Positions 42,566-51,600 of a stretch of DNA of 64,000 nt are shown here, piece by piece (position 1 is the stretch's first letter; each line of letters opens with the position of its first letter). The notes under the pieces are model-generated. The model did not search any database, had not been told where the DNA came from, and was given only the letters and a program-made list of their open reading frames with translations. The position numbers were made by a program, and so were the translations under genes. The stretch covers positions 1 through 64,000 of the forward strand of contig JAEUSY010000041.1 in the NCBI GenBank assembly GCA_016788295.1, in the 5' to 3' direction. The DNA comes from Flavobacteriales bacterium. GTDB lineage: Bacteria; Bacteroidota; Bacteroidia; Flavobacteriales_F; PHOS-HE28.

Positions 42566-43183
42566 CTACAGGGACATGCACTGAGCGGGGTCGCTCACGG
42601 GACTGACACCCAGTGGGCCAATGGCTGCAACACGGAACCAGTAGGTCTTCGCCGAGTTGAGCCCGGTCACGGAGTATCGTGCCCTCGTACTGTGGCCGAT
42701 GAGCACCCAGGCAGCCTCTTCCATCGGCTCCGAAGAGCACTGGAAGATGCTGTACAAGCGGGAACCACGCACCGACCTCCAGGTCAGGTCGATCCGCCCA
42801 CGATGCGGACTGATCAAGGCCTGTAGGTCGGTTGGGGTGGGAAGCTCACCTGCCGGTGTCGCGGTGCGCTTCACGTCGAATCCACTGTTGCGAATGACCA
42901 TCTCATCACCACGCGCTACCGTGGTGACATGTCCGGCCAGAATGCGCAACAACTGAATGACGACTTTCACCTGCTTGCGCTTGGCTGCGGTCGCTGTACG
43001 CCCGCCATCCTTGGCAGCTGTGATAGCTGACTCAAGATCTTCGCAAGCGGTAGCGAGTTCGGCCAAAGCGGCAGGAGGGGTCGGGAAGTCATCGTTCCCG
43101 GTCATGCTAGCGAAGATGGCTCTCCCCTTCGCTAGTACTTGTGGGGCGCTCAGGCCCCTTATGTTCAAGGCTACACTAGCCAT
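42566..43183 (-). CDS. Fibronectin type III domain protein
   Basis: 205 residues, no signal peptide. The N-terminal 110 residues are helical and include the pattern ALNIRGLSAPQVLAKGRAIF, FPTPPAALAELATACEDLES, seen in a group of Bacteroidota proteins that pair it with one FN3 domain. The FN3 domain follows (about 115-200: GRIDLTWRSVRGSRLYSIFQ, YSVTGLNSAKTYWFRVAAIG). Function unknown; I recall similar proteins as frequent paralogs in the phylum, sometimes in phage-like or surface contexts. Confidence 0.8.
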   Translation of the reverse strand: MASVALNIRGLSAPQVLAKGRAIFASMTGNDDFPTPPAALAELATACEDLESAITAAKDGGRTATAAKRKQVKVVIQLLRILAGHVTTVARGDEMVIRNSGFDVKRTATPAGELPTPTDLQALISPHRGRIDLTWRSVRGSRLYSIFQCSSEPMEEAAWVLIGHSTRARYSVTGLNSAKTYWFRVAAIGPLGVSPVSDPAQCMSL

Positions 43184-43690
43184 GATTCCAGGGTTGAAAT
43201 GAAGATCCGTTTCCGGGACGATGCGGAGATATGCGCAGCGCGGTCATAAGAACGGAAACTTTGACCAGGAAGGAACTCCCCGGAACGGGCGGCCCACGTG
43301 TGCGAGGGAACAATTCGTCGTATGGGCCGATTGAGGAATCATCCACTGTAAGCTGAAGGATGGAAGTTCCATGGAAGCAAGCCTCGGACCTTCGCTCCTG
43401 AAGAACGAGAAAGGCCTGGCACAGGGAACATTGCACTTGTGGCAACAGGACCAAGTCCGGAACAAGTAGCAGGTACCACCACAGGGGTGGAACTCCCTCC
43501 CATCTAGTGAAGCTGGCGCGATAGGTCTTCCCCTTGAAAAGCATGTTGCAAAGGGATCATGCCAGGGAGCCGAATAAAACGACAGCCTCGTGCGGATATC
43601 TAGGACACCCCCTTGTCCAGCAAGGGTTTCAGAGCTTCGCTGGACGATATTTGACGTACGCTGTCGCATTTCCATGAATTCCGCCTCTTG
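43184..43690. other. Stretch of about 500 bases without a supported gene
   Basis: Two overlapping minus-strand frames run through this region but compete with each other and show no domain or usual codon pattern. Small hairpins occur at 43610-43626 (CCCTTG/CAAGGG) and 43616-43644 (TCCAGC/GCTGGA). It may include the promoter and leader of the FN3 gene. Confidence 0.4.
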
Positions 43691-43822
43691 ATGAACCAGC
43701 TAGAAACCTATTTCACCCTGGACCGCAGAGCATGGTTTTCGCTCTGGAGGCCGATCGATGAGGGGTGGTCAGAGCCCGCCCGTTCCAATTGCATCAACTT
43801 TACCTATCGGATGATGAGTTGA
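43691..43822 (+). CDS. Possible 43-residue protein
   Basis: ATG 43691 to TGA 43820-43822. The product is aromatic-rich (LETYFTLDRRAWFSLWRPID). It is in the same direction as the 43874 gene, 51 bases upstream. No family known and the frame may be chance. Confidence 0.22.
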   Translation: MNQLETYFTLDRRAWFSLWRPIDEGWSEPARSNCINFTYRMMS

Positions 43823-43873
43823 CAGATGCAGTCCAACCACCTATTTTCATCGACGTAACCCATCTATTTACTC

Positions 43874-44296
43874 ATGAACATGCCAGAACGCATTGCGCGC
43901 GCAGAGGTGATCCAGTACCCCATGCTGGCGGACCTATTAGAGCGTTGCAATTATTCGATAGGTATGTATAAGGCGGCACTGCATATAATAGTAGGTGCGG
44001 TATATGGTCATGACCATGGCATGCTGAGCGCACGCGATCGGCGCATCCGTTTGGAGCTGTACAAGCTTAAGAGTCTACTGACCAGGATCGAACTTGCTTG
44101 TGAACAAGATGTGTTCGAGCTTGGGTTCCGGTGCCCTGAACAGCTCAATAGTTATCGGGCTGCGCTGAGCGAAAGCATGGCCCGCGTTGAGAAAGGGATG
44201 ATGGCGCGAAATGAGCTAGCCGTACTGGATGATCTCCATGAACGGATCTGGCAGGTCAATAACGAGGTCAAGGCCTTTTATCAAGGACTTTCTTGA
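43874..44296 (+). CDS. Helical protein of unknown function
   Basis: 140 residues, with no signal peptide or membrane segment. Predicted all-helical, with segments such as MLADLLERCNYSIGMYKAAL, RIRLELYKLKSLLTRIELAC and YRAALSESMARVEKGMMARN. Base composition is lower in G+C than most of the window. Its 3' end overlaps the 3' end of the XRE regulator on the opposite strand by 29 bases. No family recognised. Confidence 0.6.
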   Translation: MNMPERIARAEVIQYPMLADLLERCNYSIGMYKAALHIIVGAVYGHDHGMLSARDRRIRLELYKLKSLLTRIELACEQDVFELGFRCPEQLNSYRAALSESMARVEKGMMARNELAVLDDLHERIWQVNNEVKAFYQGLS

Positions 44297-44738
44297 AGGC
44301 TTTGAGCAGCTTCTCCTGCTCATCCACCTGACGGGACAGATCACTGATCGACTCATCTACCAGAACGTCACGTTCAAGCTGGGCGGATAGGCCCTTAATG
44401 AGCAGGTCCTCTATGCGGGACAATCGCTCTGCAATGTCATCAGAGCCTTTGACAGACTGTACCGGCCCAGGTGATGTGGTCTCCTCCGACAGCGGCCGGC
44501 GGAACATCCGACCCTTGCCTGACAGCAGCCAACCAGGGTCCACTTCTTCATATTTATTAAGTAACGCCTGAACCAGCAGGATGTTGGGAGGGTTCTTCCC
44601 ATTGCGGATGTTCGAAATGGCTGCTTCAGACGTTCCAAGCTCCCTACTAAGGCCGTAGCCGGACAGCCCTAGGCGCTCCATGACCTGTATGAACCTTCCG
44701 TTCAGGTCCGTGGAGATATTTTCTCGACCTCTTGACAC
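44268..44738 (-). CDS. XRE-family transcriptional regulator
   Basis: 156 residues from a GTG start at 44738. The helix-turn-helix covers about residues 15-75 (RFIQVMERLGLSGYGLSREL, GTSEAAISNIRNGKNPP), followed by PGWLLSGKGRMF, a signature of Bacteroidota Cro/C1-type repressors often found in phages and mobile regions. The C-terminal 60 residues are a coiled coil probably used for oligomerisation. It is divergent from the Rhs-type operon at 44813, and a 12-bp palindrome between them may be its operator. Confidence 0.88.
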   Translation of the reverse strand: MSRGRENISTDLNGRFIQVMERLGLSGYGLSRELGTSEAAISNIRNGKNPPNILLVQALLNKYEEVDPGWLLSGKGRMFRRPLSEETTSPGPVQSVKGSDDIAERLSRIEDLLIKGLSAQLERDVLVDESISDLSRQVDEQEKLLKAFKKVLDKRP

Positions 44739-44760
44739 TTTACAATACTTAAGTATCTTG
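44732..44760 (+). promoter_or_regulatory. Promoter of the Rhs-type operon
   Basis: TTG of TTGACA at 44732-44734 and TATCTTG at 44754-44760 are separated by 19 bases, the layout of the Bacteroidota -33/-7 promoter. The predicted transcript would start near 44767, about 45 bases before the ATG at 44813. It overlaps the start codon of the divergent XRE gene. Confidence 0.65.
44745..44756. promoter_or_regulatory. Candidate operator palindrome
   Basis: ATACTTAAGTAT is a perfect 12-base palindrome that overlaps the -7 element of the operon promoter and lies seven bases outside the XRE start codon. Repressor binding here would silence the operon and probably the regulator itself. Confidence 0.5.
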
Positions 44761-44812
44761 CACTGACAATCCTCCTATAAAGGTAGGTCGCTCAACAGGG
44801 CGCCACGGTACA

Positions 44813-47800
44813 ATGAACCAACCGATCATGAACCCGCTTGTGTTCAAAACCTCCGTCCTGTCGCGCAGTGCAGCCTCGTGGGCCTGGTCCGCCCTTCAAC
44901 TCGCATCGGTCATGCTGGCTGTATCCGTAGGCCCCAGAGCAACAGCCCAGGATACCCTCAGTGTAGTGAAGTCCCACGCGTCCATCACCCCGGCCAATTC
45001 ACCCGGATTACCCTGGACATCTGGCGATGGAGCGCCTGCTTCGGTCGTGCCAGTTGGTGATGTTGACGGGGATGGGTTCATCGACCTGGCGGCCTCCTTC
45101 CCGGATAATGGAAATGGTACGGTCCATATCCTCTTCATGGGCGCGAACAGCGCAGTGGATAGCATCAGTACGTTCGGTGATGGAGGGAGCGGCTTTCCCT
45201 ATGGCCTGGTGCAGGATGCTCGGTTCGGTGCATGCCTTGCATCCATTGGCGACATCAATGCTGATGGCGTGAACGACCTGGCCGTTCTCGCACCGGGACA
45301 AGAGGTCGGACCGGACCACGCTGGTGTGGTGTACATCGTCCATCTCAGCACGCAAGGCACGGCCCTATCGGCCAAGGTGCACTCATCCAAGGACATGGGC
45401 TGGTTCTTTTCGGCCATGGCCGGTGCAGGTGATATTGACGGGAATGGCCTCACTGATATCATGGTCAGTGATACCACGGACAGTTTGGGCATGGGACGTG
45501 TCCGGATCATGCTCCTGGATGCACCGGACGTTCTGCTCGCGACATGGGACCTGGACTCAGCCACCTACTGGCCGGGAGAAGCAGCCATATATCCCAATGC
45601 ACTGTTCGGGCGGGCCATGTGTGGACTTGGTGATCTGGATGGGAACGGCATCGGGGATATCGCAGTTGCTGCGCAGGCGACGGCAGGCTACGGCGGTGCC
45701 GTGAACATCATTCTACTGGATAGCACCGGTTCGGTGGTCCTGAATGAGCGGCATCTGGGACTGGAGCGAGCTGACCCTTCACCGGTGTTGCCCATGCAAC
45801 GTGTCGGCTATTCCTTGTGCGCCTTAGGGGACCTGAACGGGGATGGAACAACGGATCTGGCCGCGTCAACCCCATCCTCAGGTACAACTGGTCAAGGTAT
45901 CTCCTTTCAAGGTGAGGTACAGCTGTTCTACCTCTTGTCCAACGGGTCCATACAGCATACGGAAGTGCTCAGCGATTCGTGCTCCCTGCGGGTCGATCCG
46001 ATCGGCGTAGGGATGGAACACTTGTTCGGTACCGCTCTAGCAGGGGCCGAAGACATGGATGGGGACTTGGCCCACGACATCCTTATCGTTCAGGCATGTG
46101 ATCCCAATGATCCCAACTGCACCGCATCCATCCGCATCATCCACAGCGATCCCAAGCCGTTGATCGCGACCGTTGCAGAGTATCCGGAGACCCCCACACG
46201 GCTTGGCAGCGCTGATATTGTTGTGCGAGGCGGTGTGAGGCCGTACACGTACTGGTGGTCCAATGCCCTCCCCCCCAAGGAAGCATTCGACAGTCTGCGC
46301 ATGCAGGTCGATGCCTTCGATTGGGCCGCTGCCGGGCTTCCGAGCATGTCCGTTGGGCATCTGCATCACTCAACGCTCGATGCCATGGCCCTCAAGGACC
46401 CGAGTGCGCTTCCGAGTGGGACTTACTCGATCAAAGTGACCGATGCGCGAAAGAAGAGCAAGACCATCAAGTTCGATATCGGTTATGATCTGAAAGGTGA
46501 CATGGTCGATGGTATCCTATTGGATGGCGACAGCTTGGAGAAAGAGGGCGGTGATGGTTGGGAGAACAGTGAGTACACGAGCTTGAACATCCTGGGATAC
46601 GAGGAGGATGGTTGGTTGAAGTTCATCGCACCCGAGCCAGGCAGTACCATGGGGGTGGGTGTTCGCCAGGTGGGCATGCCCAAGTTGAACGGCTATGAGC
46701 AGATGGAGCAGGCCTTTCTCTTCATGAACAACTCCATACACCTCTGGTACAGCGGTCAGGCAACTGACACGGGGATACCATTCGATGGTACCGAGGAATG
46801 CAGGCTCAAAAGGCAAGGCAAGATGATGTACTTCCTGCTTAATGATTCGGTGCTTCATGAACAGGAGGTGGACCACTCGTTATACCTCTTCGTGGATGTG
46901 GCCATCTACAAAGGTGGTGGGGTGCTCAAGGATCTGATGACCACCTTCCTGACTCGAGGCGAGGCCAATACCATGAAGCTGAAACTCAAGGTGGAACAGC
47001 TGCAATGCGGCGGTTCCTCTGAGGGCTTGTTGGTGGTAGGCGCGCCCAATTACAATTTCACCGCCCCGCCCACCTACACATGGACATTCCCTGATGGGAG
47101 CACCCAATCAGGGACCGGCCTGGGGGTGATGACGGTCACCATGCCGGGGCTCTATTCGGTAACCGTTGTGGGGACCATCAATGGCGTTCAATACACAGGC
47201 ACGCTATCGGTGATGATGGGATATGAGGCGCTGTGGTATGAACATATCGATACCTCCGTCGGTGGCGAGCCTAACACCCTGAAACACGTATCCAGTTCCA
47301 TCACCAACGCTCATGCAGCCACGGTGAACGAGCTCGCACATGTCAGCCCCGTTCAGCAGGAATGGTATGCAAGGACCATTGGGTATGACCAACAACCGTG
47401 TAGCTGGTCGTTCAATCTGCCCATGGCCGTGGACCGGGTGGATATCCAGCGCCTTACCGATGGGACGATACCCGTGTCGGTCATCAACTGGGACCTTGGA
47501 CAGGTATCGGTCATCTACCCAGTGCAGAACGGGCAGGGATTAGGGGCAGCCTGCTTGGCGCAGGATGGCGACCGAGTGGTGACCTACCTGGTGGGCTCGG
47601 ACCTGATCATCGACAACTTGGATGACCAGGACCCGGCTGTGACCTACCCCGGGCTGTTGACCGTGGATGAGGAGTATCGCTTGGTAGGCCGTGTACCCTG
47701 TCCGTCCACGGAGATCACCAAGGTGCTCACCTCCTTCTCCTGCAATGATCCACAGCGTGCCTTGTTGCATGACGACCTGAATGGTGGTTATCACCGCACC

Positions 47801-48067
47801 GCCAACCGACAGCTGCACATCGGTTACTGGGAGGACTACAACGATGCCGATGGGGGGCTGGATTATCGCATCCATGCCATGGATGGAACTGTCGTCGTGG
47901 ATGCCTCGTTGGCCCCACAGACCGTGAGCCACGGTTACAACGAGCTACGCATCCCGTTGGCGGTGAACGACGAGGAGTTGCCGGAAGGCTTCTATTGGTT
48001 GGAAGTGACCAATGAGAAGGGTATCCGGAAGTACCTGCGGTTCCATTACGATAACGGTCAGCAATGA
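44813..48067 (+). CDS. Surface protein with FG-GAP, SprB-like and lectin-like domains (first gene of Rhs-type operon)
   Basis: 1084 residues. A long signal peptide (about 1-46, ending PRATAQ) is followed by six FG-GAP repeats between about 78 and 450 (GDVDGDGFIDLAAS, GDINADGVNDLAVL, GDIDGNGLTDIMVS, GDLDGNGIGDIAVA, GDLNGDGTTDLAAS and a degenerate sixth), likely a calcium-binding beta-propeller. A SprB-type repeat follows (about 465-550, GGVRPYTYWWSN ... GTYSIKVTDA), then a lectin-like region (about 565-720, GWENSEYTSLNILGYEEDGW) and a PKD-like domain (about 745-800). The last 40 residues (NELRIPLAVN, EGFYWLEVTNEKG) resemble a T9SS C-terminal domain. It overlaps the next gene by four bases. Confidence 0.85.
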   Translation: MNQPIMNPLVFKTSVLSRSAASWAWSALQLASVMLAVSVGPRATAQDTLSVVKSHASITPANSPGLPWTSGDGAPASVVPVGDVDGDGFIDLAASFPDNGNGTVHILFMGANSAVDSISTFGDGGSGFPYGLVQDARFGACLASIGDINADGVNDLAVLAPGQEVGPDHAGVVYIVHLSTQGTALSAKVHSSKDMGWFFSAMAGAGDIDGNGLTDIMVSDTTDSLGMGRVRIMLLDAPDVLLATWDLDSATYWPGEAAIYPNALFGRAMCGLGDLDGNGIGDIAVAAQATAGYGGAVNIILLDSTGSVVLNERHLGLERADPSPVLPMQRVGYSLCALGDLNGDGTTDLAASTPSSGTTGQGISFQGEVQLFYLLSNGSIQHTEVLSDSCSLRVDPIGVGMEHLFGTALAGAEDMDGDLAHDILIVQACDPNDPNCTASIRIIHSDPKPLIATVAEYPETPTRLGSADIVVRGGVRPYTYWWSNALPPKEAFDSLRMQVDAFDWAAAGLPSMSVGHLHHSTLDAMALKDPSALPSGTYSIKVTDARKKSKTIKFDIGYDLKGDMVDGILLDGDSLEKEGGDGWENSEYTSLNILGYEEDGWLKFIAPEPGSTMGVGVRQVGMPKLNGYEQMEQAFLFMNNSIHLWYSGQATDTGIPFDGTEECRLKRQGKMMYFLLNDSVLHEQEVDHSLYLFVDVAIYKGGGVLKDLMTTFLTRGEANTMKLKLKVEQLQCGGSSEGLLVVGAPNYNFTAPPTYTWTFPDGSTQSGTGLGVMTVTMPGLYSVTVVGTINGVQYTGTLSVMMGYEALWYEHIDTSVGGEPNTLKHVSSSITNAHAATVNELAHVSPVQQEWYARTIGYDQQPCSWSFNLPMAVDRVDIQRLTDGTIPVSVINWDLGQVSVIYPVQNGQGLGAACLAQDGDRVVTYLVGSDLIIDNLDDQDPAVTYPGLLTVDEEYRLVGRVPCPSTEITKVLTSFSCNDPQRALLHDDLNGGYHRTANRQLHIGYWEDYNDADGGLDYRIHAMDGTVVVDASLAPQTVSHGYNELRIPLAVNDEELPEGFYWLEVTNEKGIRKYLRFHYDNGQQ

Positions 48068-48666
48068 TGAGCTCCCGAATGCCATTCACGCTGGTCATGG
48101 CGGTGGTCCTTGCAGGATGCACCTGGCAGCCCCGAACGGCCCGCGAGCTTCAGGAATGGGTGAACGACCCGGACCATGGGCTCGTAACGGAACAGCGCTT
48201 CGGCGACCTCTCCTTGCGACTGAGCTACCAACCCGCGCAGTTGTTGTGGCTTCGCGATCTGGAGAATGGTGATACGTTGGAAGCGAGCAGTTCGGACCAC
48301 TACAGAGGTGCTCACCAGTTCGTCATGCGCATTCAGGCCGATGGTGTATCCAACCTGCTGGATGCACCCTCCCCGGCCGGCCATGATCACAACGCCAAGC
48401 TCTACTACTACACCACCTTGGTCCAGGATGACCTGCTCTTGGTGGTCGGCCAGGACACCATCCCCTGTGCACAAGCACACTTCGAGCGCAACTATGGGTC
48501 AGCGCCCTTCAACAACCTGGTGTTCTCGTTCGTGGACGAGCACCAGGAGCCATTTCGGGATGACCTCGAGTTGATCTACTACGACCGGGCTTTCGGGGCC
48601 GGCCCCATCACGTTCACGATCCGTCGGGATGATCTGCTCGACATCCCTCAACCGAAACGCTCCTGA
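48064..48666 (+). CDS. Lipoprotein of unknown function in the Rhs-type operon
   Basis: 200 residues. ATG 48064 overlaps the preceding stop; a second ATG at 48067 is also possible. Lipobox VLAGC (Cys about 19). The mature part is beta-rich (LRLSYQPAQLLWLRDLENGD, YYYTTLVQDDLLLVVGQDTI), with no recognised domain. The stop is four bases before the ATG of the 2133-residue gene. Anchored in the outer or inner membrane facing the periplasm or surface, it may help assemble its large neighbours. Confidence 0.75.
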   Translation: MMSSRMPFTLVMAVVLAGCTWQPRTARELQEWVNDPDHGLVTEQRFGDLSLRLSYQPAQLLWLRDLENGDTLEASSSDHYRGAHQFVMRIQADGVSNLLDAPSPAGHDHNAKLYYYTTLVQDDLLLVVGQDTIPCAQAHFERNYGSAPFNNLVFSFVDEHQEPFRDDLELIYYDRAFGAGPITFTIRRDDLLDIPQPKRS

Positions 48667-48670
48667 GCCT

Positions 48671-51600
48671 ATGCCCATGCGTCGTACACATCGTTTGGTG
48701 GCCGCGCTATTGCTGCTGCTGTTCATCGTGGACATTCTTGCGCCCACAACAGCATGGGCACTTACAGGAGGTCCCAGCCAACCCGAGTTCGAGAGTTTCG
48801 AACCGGTGAACACGGACCAGATGGTGGACCTGTTCACAGGGGACTTTACCTATAACATCCCCCTCCTCACCGTGCCTGGGCCGAACGGGGGCTACCCGAT
48901 CAACCTGGCCTATCATGCGGGTATTGGAGTGGAGCAAGAGGCCAGCTGGGTAGGTCTAGGCTGGAACGTGAACGCGGGGGTCATCAACCGTTCACTGAGA
49001 GGGCTCCCGGATGATTTCAATGGCCAGGATAAGGTCAAAACGGTGAACCGGATGCGGCCCAACCAGAGTGTCGCTATAAGTCTCGGGAATTCCAACATTG
49101 AAAATTTGGGATTCTGCATCGATCCAGGTATGGGGCAGGTTTCTGGCCGGGCAACGATGTATCGGAACAACTACAGGGGTATTGGCATACGAACGGATAT
49201 AGGTATTTCCTCTACCATGTGCGGGCAAGCAATGGACTACCGCATGAACAATAGCGGCCTCATCGGAAGGTTATCAGTTGGGCTGGATAGTCGAAATGGA
49301 TTGGAGATGAGTCCATCTCTCTCCTACAGTGATGTGAAAGGTGCTATCAGAGGCAATACGACAATAGTCGCATCCATGAATAGCAATTATGGCCTTATGA
49401 ACCTTGAAGTGAGGAACAATTCAACCATAAACAAGATAACAAGAGATGACAACGAGAATACGATTGAAAGCAAGTACCTTTTTTCTGCTGGTAGTGGTTT
49501 CAATTTCGCATCGCCAAGCTACATTCCATCATCAGAAGCTCGACATGAAGGAAGGAGTTTCACAGTAGGACTTGCAGTTGGCAATGTTGCTGGACCTACT
49601 TGGGACGAGAGTTTCAACTCGACGGCGAGTTTCAGCTCGATCTACATACCTCCCGGTGAACGAAACCGAGAGATACCATCCTTCGGGTACCTGTATGCCG
49701 ATAAGCAGGCCGCTTTGGGCAGTGGGTTGACCGACCTTCAGCGAGACAAGGATGTGCCGGTCAACAGGCGCATTCCCTATGTCCCCATGCCCATTCACAC
49801 CTATGACCCATTGTTCATCAAAGGGCAGGGAACAGGAGGTATGGTAAGACCACAGCGTTCCGACATCGGGATCTTGACAGAGGAGGCCATCCAAAGCGAT
49901 TCGCATGGCATGGAGGCTTCCTTGGAAGTGGGGACCGGTGTGGGGGCCTGGAAGATCGGTGCCGATCTTGGTTATGAGTTCACCAGGTCCTATGCAGGTC
50001 CGTGGCGTAGTGACGCCGCAGCATTGACCAGCGGCTCATCCCCTCTCCTTCCAATAAATGTACACCCCGGCAATACAGACCTCCGCTTTCAGTCAGCCAC
50101 CCCGGAACAACCACTTTATGAACCGTTCTACTATAAAGTGGCGGGCGAACGGACGGCTTCCAGAACAGACACGTGGGAAGCGTGGAAAGGCGAGGAACCA
50201 CTACGCTTCGACCTGAAAGAGGTGGTCAGTCCGTCTGAAGGGCTTTTCGCTTCCGTGAGCATGAAACCAGTGGTCCGGAACCATGTGCCCGGTCTGGGCA
50301 GCAATGGCATTCCAGTGGATAAGAACCGGCGCAACGAACGGGAGAAGCGTGTGCAACTGGTGGAGCACCGTACGCTGGGAGAGCTACAAAGTCACCCCGA
50401 CCATCCCATTAGGCCCAAGGTGCTCTTTCCGGCCAACGCGCTTCCCGGCACAGGCGGTGACCAAGAGCAGCAATTGCAGCCCATACCTGAAGCCAAGGCG
50501 CATCACATGGCCGAAATGACCGTGGTGGCTCCCGATGGCACCCGCCACATCTATGGGTTGCCCACCTATAACATAAAGCAACGGGAAGTGGTCTTTTCCA
50601 TTGATGACCCCAAGGACCTGAGCGGTAATGACATTACCAATGCAGAGGACATTCCGCTCGCCCAAATGCCCGCGACCTATGGGGGGCTGGAGAACTACGT
50701 ATCCAACAGCGGAACGAGGGAGCGATACTACTCGAGCACGGAACTTCCTGCCTACGCCCACTCTTACCTGCTCACGGCAGTGGTCTCGCACGACTATGTG
50801 GACCTGACCGGTGACGGCCCCTCCCCCGATGACCTGGGCTACTATACCAAGTTCAATTATACCAAGGAGCAGAACGAACAATGGCGATCTCCGTTCACCG
50901 GCGTGCATTACATCAAGGGGCACCACTCGGACGACCGGGATGATAAAGGGAGCTACACCTATGGAGAGAAGGAGATCTACTATCTGCACAGCATCGAGAC
51001 CCGCACGCACATCGCCTTGTTCCGAACCTCCTCACGGAGCGATGGCCGAGGAGTGGCCAGCGAGCAGGGTGGTGCACAGGGTCCCAGTTTGCAGAAACTG
51101 GACCGCATCGATCTCTACAGCCGCACGAATACCAATGTGGTGCTGAAAAGCGTGGTCTTCACCTATGACTACGAATTATGCGGGAACACGCCGAACTCCA
51201 CGGCCAGCGGTGGGGGTAAGTTGACCCTCCGAAAGGTACACTTCGAGCATATGGGTTCGGCCAAAGGCCGGTTGTCCCCCTACGTCTTCACCTATGCCCC
51301 GGCAGGTACGGAGGCCAACCCGAACTATTCGCCCTTTAGTGTGGACCGCTGGGGGAACTACCGCCCCTCGGGAACGTGGCTGCAACACTTTCCCTACGTG
51401 GACCAAACAGAGAACTACGACGCAGCCAGAAATGACCATGCATCGGCCTGGTGCCTGCGCAGCATCAAACTCCCCTCGGGTGGTATGATCTCCGTTGAGT
51501 ACGAGAGTGATGACTACGCCACTGTGCAGGACCGTCCGGCCATGCAGATGTTCAAGATCGTGGGGACGAGTGATATCGGTTCCACGGTCCCGGATGGACT

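Noticed and set aside
43176-43675. Two overlapping minus-strand frames (122 and 143 residues)
   Set aside because: They exclude each other, have unusual Cys/Ser/Phe content and no recognisable domain.
43765-43971. 68-residue plus-strand frame
   Set aside because: Overlaps out of frame with the better-supported 43874 gene.
46266-46276. Run of seven C in the FG-GAP gene as a phase-variation tract
   Set aside because: Too short to be convincing compared with the 11-C tract at 15708.
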